Positions 39,909 to 40,075 of a stretch of DNA of 40,075 nt are shown here, one piece after another. Below the pieces are notes generated by a model. The model ran no database searches. It was given only the letters and a program-made list of their open reading frames with translations, and was not told where the DNA came from. Source of the DNA: a virus; IMG/VR virus record IMGVR_UViG_3300046170_000041, positions 1-40,075 of that record. One strand, written 5' to 3'. The stretch's first letter is position 1, and each line of letters opens with the position of its first letter. A program made the translations under genes and the position numbers.

Positions 39909-39921
39909 AGTTACAACCAAG
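39904..39921 (+). promoter_or_regulatory. Putative phage promoter, copy 4 (phiOR position)
   Basis: The exact 13-mer CTAAAGTTACAAC starts at 39905, overlapping the terminase stop. Nothing long enough to be a gene follows on the + strand. T7 has phiOR, a promoter linked to replication and packaging, at the same place after gene 19. Confidence 0.6.
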
Positions 39922-39925
39922 ATAG

Positions 39926-39981
39926 ACTCCCTTTCACATATATAACTATATACTGGTCAGATATCCATTGTTATAGGGAGT
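39926..39981. other. Right-end hairpin
   Basis: TATAAC (39941-39946) pairs with GTTATA (39970-39975), and directly below it ACTCCC (39926-39931) pairs with GGGAGT (39976-39981), leaving a 9-base bulge on the left arm. It lies just after the last promoter-like site. It could act in transcript termination or in concatemer cutting near the genome end. Confidence 0.4.
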
Positions 39982-40039
39982 TTAACTTGTTTGACGGTGT
40001 TTAGACCTACTGCTGCTACTAGGAGTTTAACATACTGGT
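39977..40039. repeat. Short direct repeats at right end
   Basis: GGAGTTTAAC occurs at 39977-39986 and 40022-40031. ATACTGGT occurs at 39950-39957 and 40032-40039. Repeats beside the genome end recall the short repeat arrays of T7-like termini. The stretch 39909-40075 otherwise contains no gene. Confidence 0.45.
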
Positions 40040-40075
40040 TGTATTTTGGTAGAAAAATCTGAAACAGTATTTAAC

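Noticed and set aside
1-40075. CRISPR arrays, tRNA genes, insertion sequences, integrase and attachment sites
   Set aside because: None was found by eye. No regularly spaced repeats, cloverleaf with a TTCGA-type loop, transposase or tyrosine recombinase motif is visible.
1-40075. Direct terminal repeat joining both ends of the window
   Set aside because: The first and last hundreds of bases share no long identical stretch. Only short local repeats are present at each end, so completeness of the genome cannot be shown from here.

Overview
The window looks like a nearly complete, AT-rich, T7-like podophage genome (Autographiviridae type). Every convincing gene is on the + strand. The order follows T7: short early genes, phage RNA polymerase, DNA metabolism, head, tail, internal core, tail fibre, lysis and DNA packaging. 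I see no integrase, so it is probably obligately lytic. A B12-dependent (class II) ribonucleotide reductase, MazG, an S74-type fibre and several small families seen in marine podophages suggest an aquatic host. No cyanophage photosynthesis genes are present. The host cannot be named from the sequence.

Layout. 1-632: left-end non-coding region with short repeats, hairpins and weak host-type promoter elements. 633-4057: about thirteen short early genes, nearly all of unknown function; the second is a GP88-like cysteine-motif gene broken by two indels. 4083-6526: T7-type RNA polymerase carried by two abutting ORFs. 6583-12905: ssDNA-binding protein, endonuclease I, primase-helicase, DNA polymerase A, endonuclease VII, a zinc-ribbon protein, 5'-3' exonuclease, a DUF3310 protein and MazG. 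12902-14804: ribonucleotide reductase. 14834-19488: gp6.5/6.7/7.3-like small proteins, portal, scaffold and major capsid. 19545-23990: small basic proteins, tail tubular proteins A and B, gp13-like and gp14-like proteins. 24000-31015: two very large internal core proteins; the first carries a lysozyme domain and a CHAP/NlpC-like domain. 31051-35888: tail fibre with a T7 gp17-type N-terminus, a second fibre with an S74 chaperone, and small partners. 35888-37710: small membrane proteins including a 3-TM holin. 37710-39908: small and large terminase. 39909-40075: right-end non-coding DNA.

How it works together. The phage RNA polymerase probably reads a promoter whose exact 13-base core, CTAAAGTTACAAC, occurs four times: before the ssDNA-binding protein, before the head genes, before the tail fibre and just after the terminase. 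These match the places of T7 phi2.5, phi6.5, phi17 and phiOR. A strong intrinsic terminator follows the capsid gene, as T-phi does in T7. The nucleases, MazG and the reductase would recycle host DNA and supply dNTPs. The internal core proteins would open the cell wall during DNA entry.

Sequence quality. About a dozen genes are interrupted by single-base indels, often in short homopolymers. Undoing one base restores a family-like protein in nearly every case, so most breaks look like sequencing or consensus errors rather than biology. The RNA polymerase split is the one break with a good ribosome binding site and start codon exactly at the junction, so it deserves separate attention.
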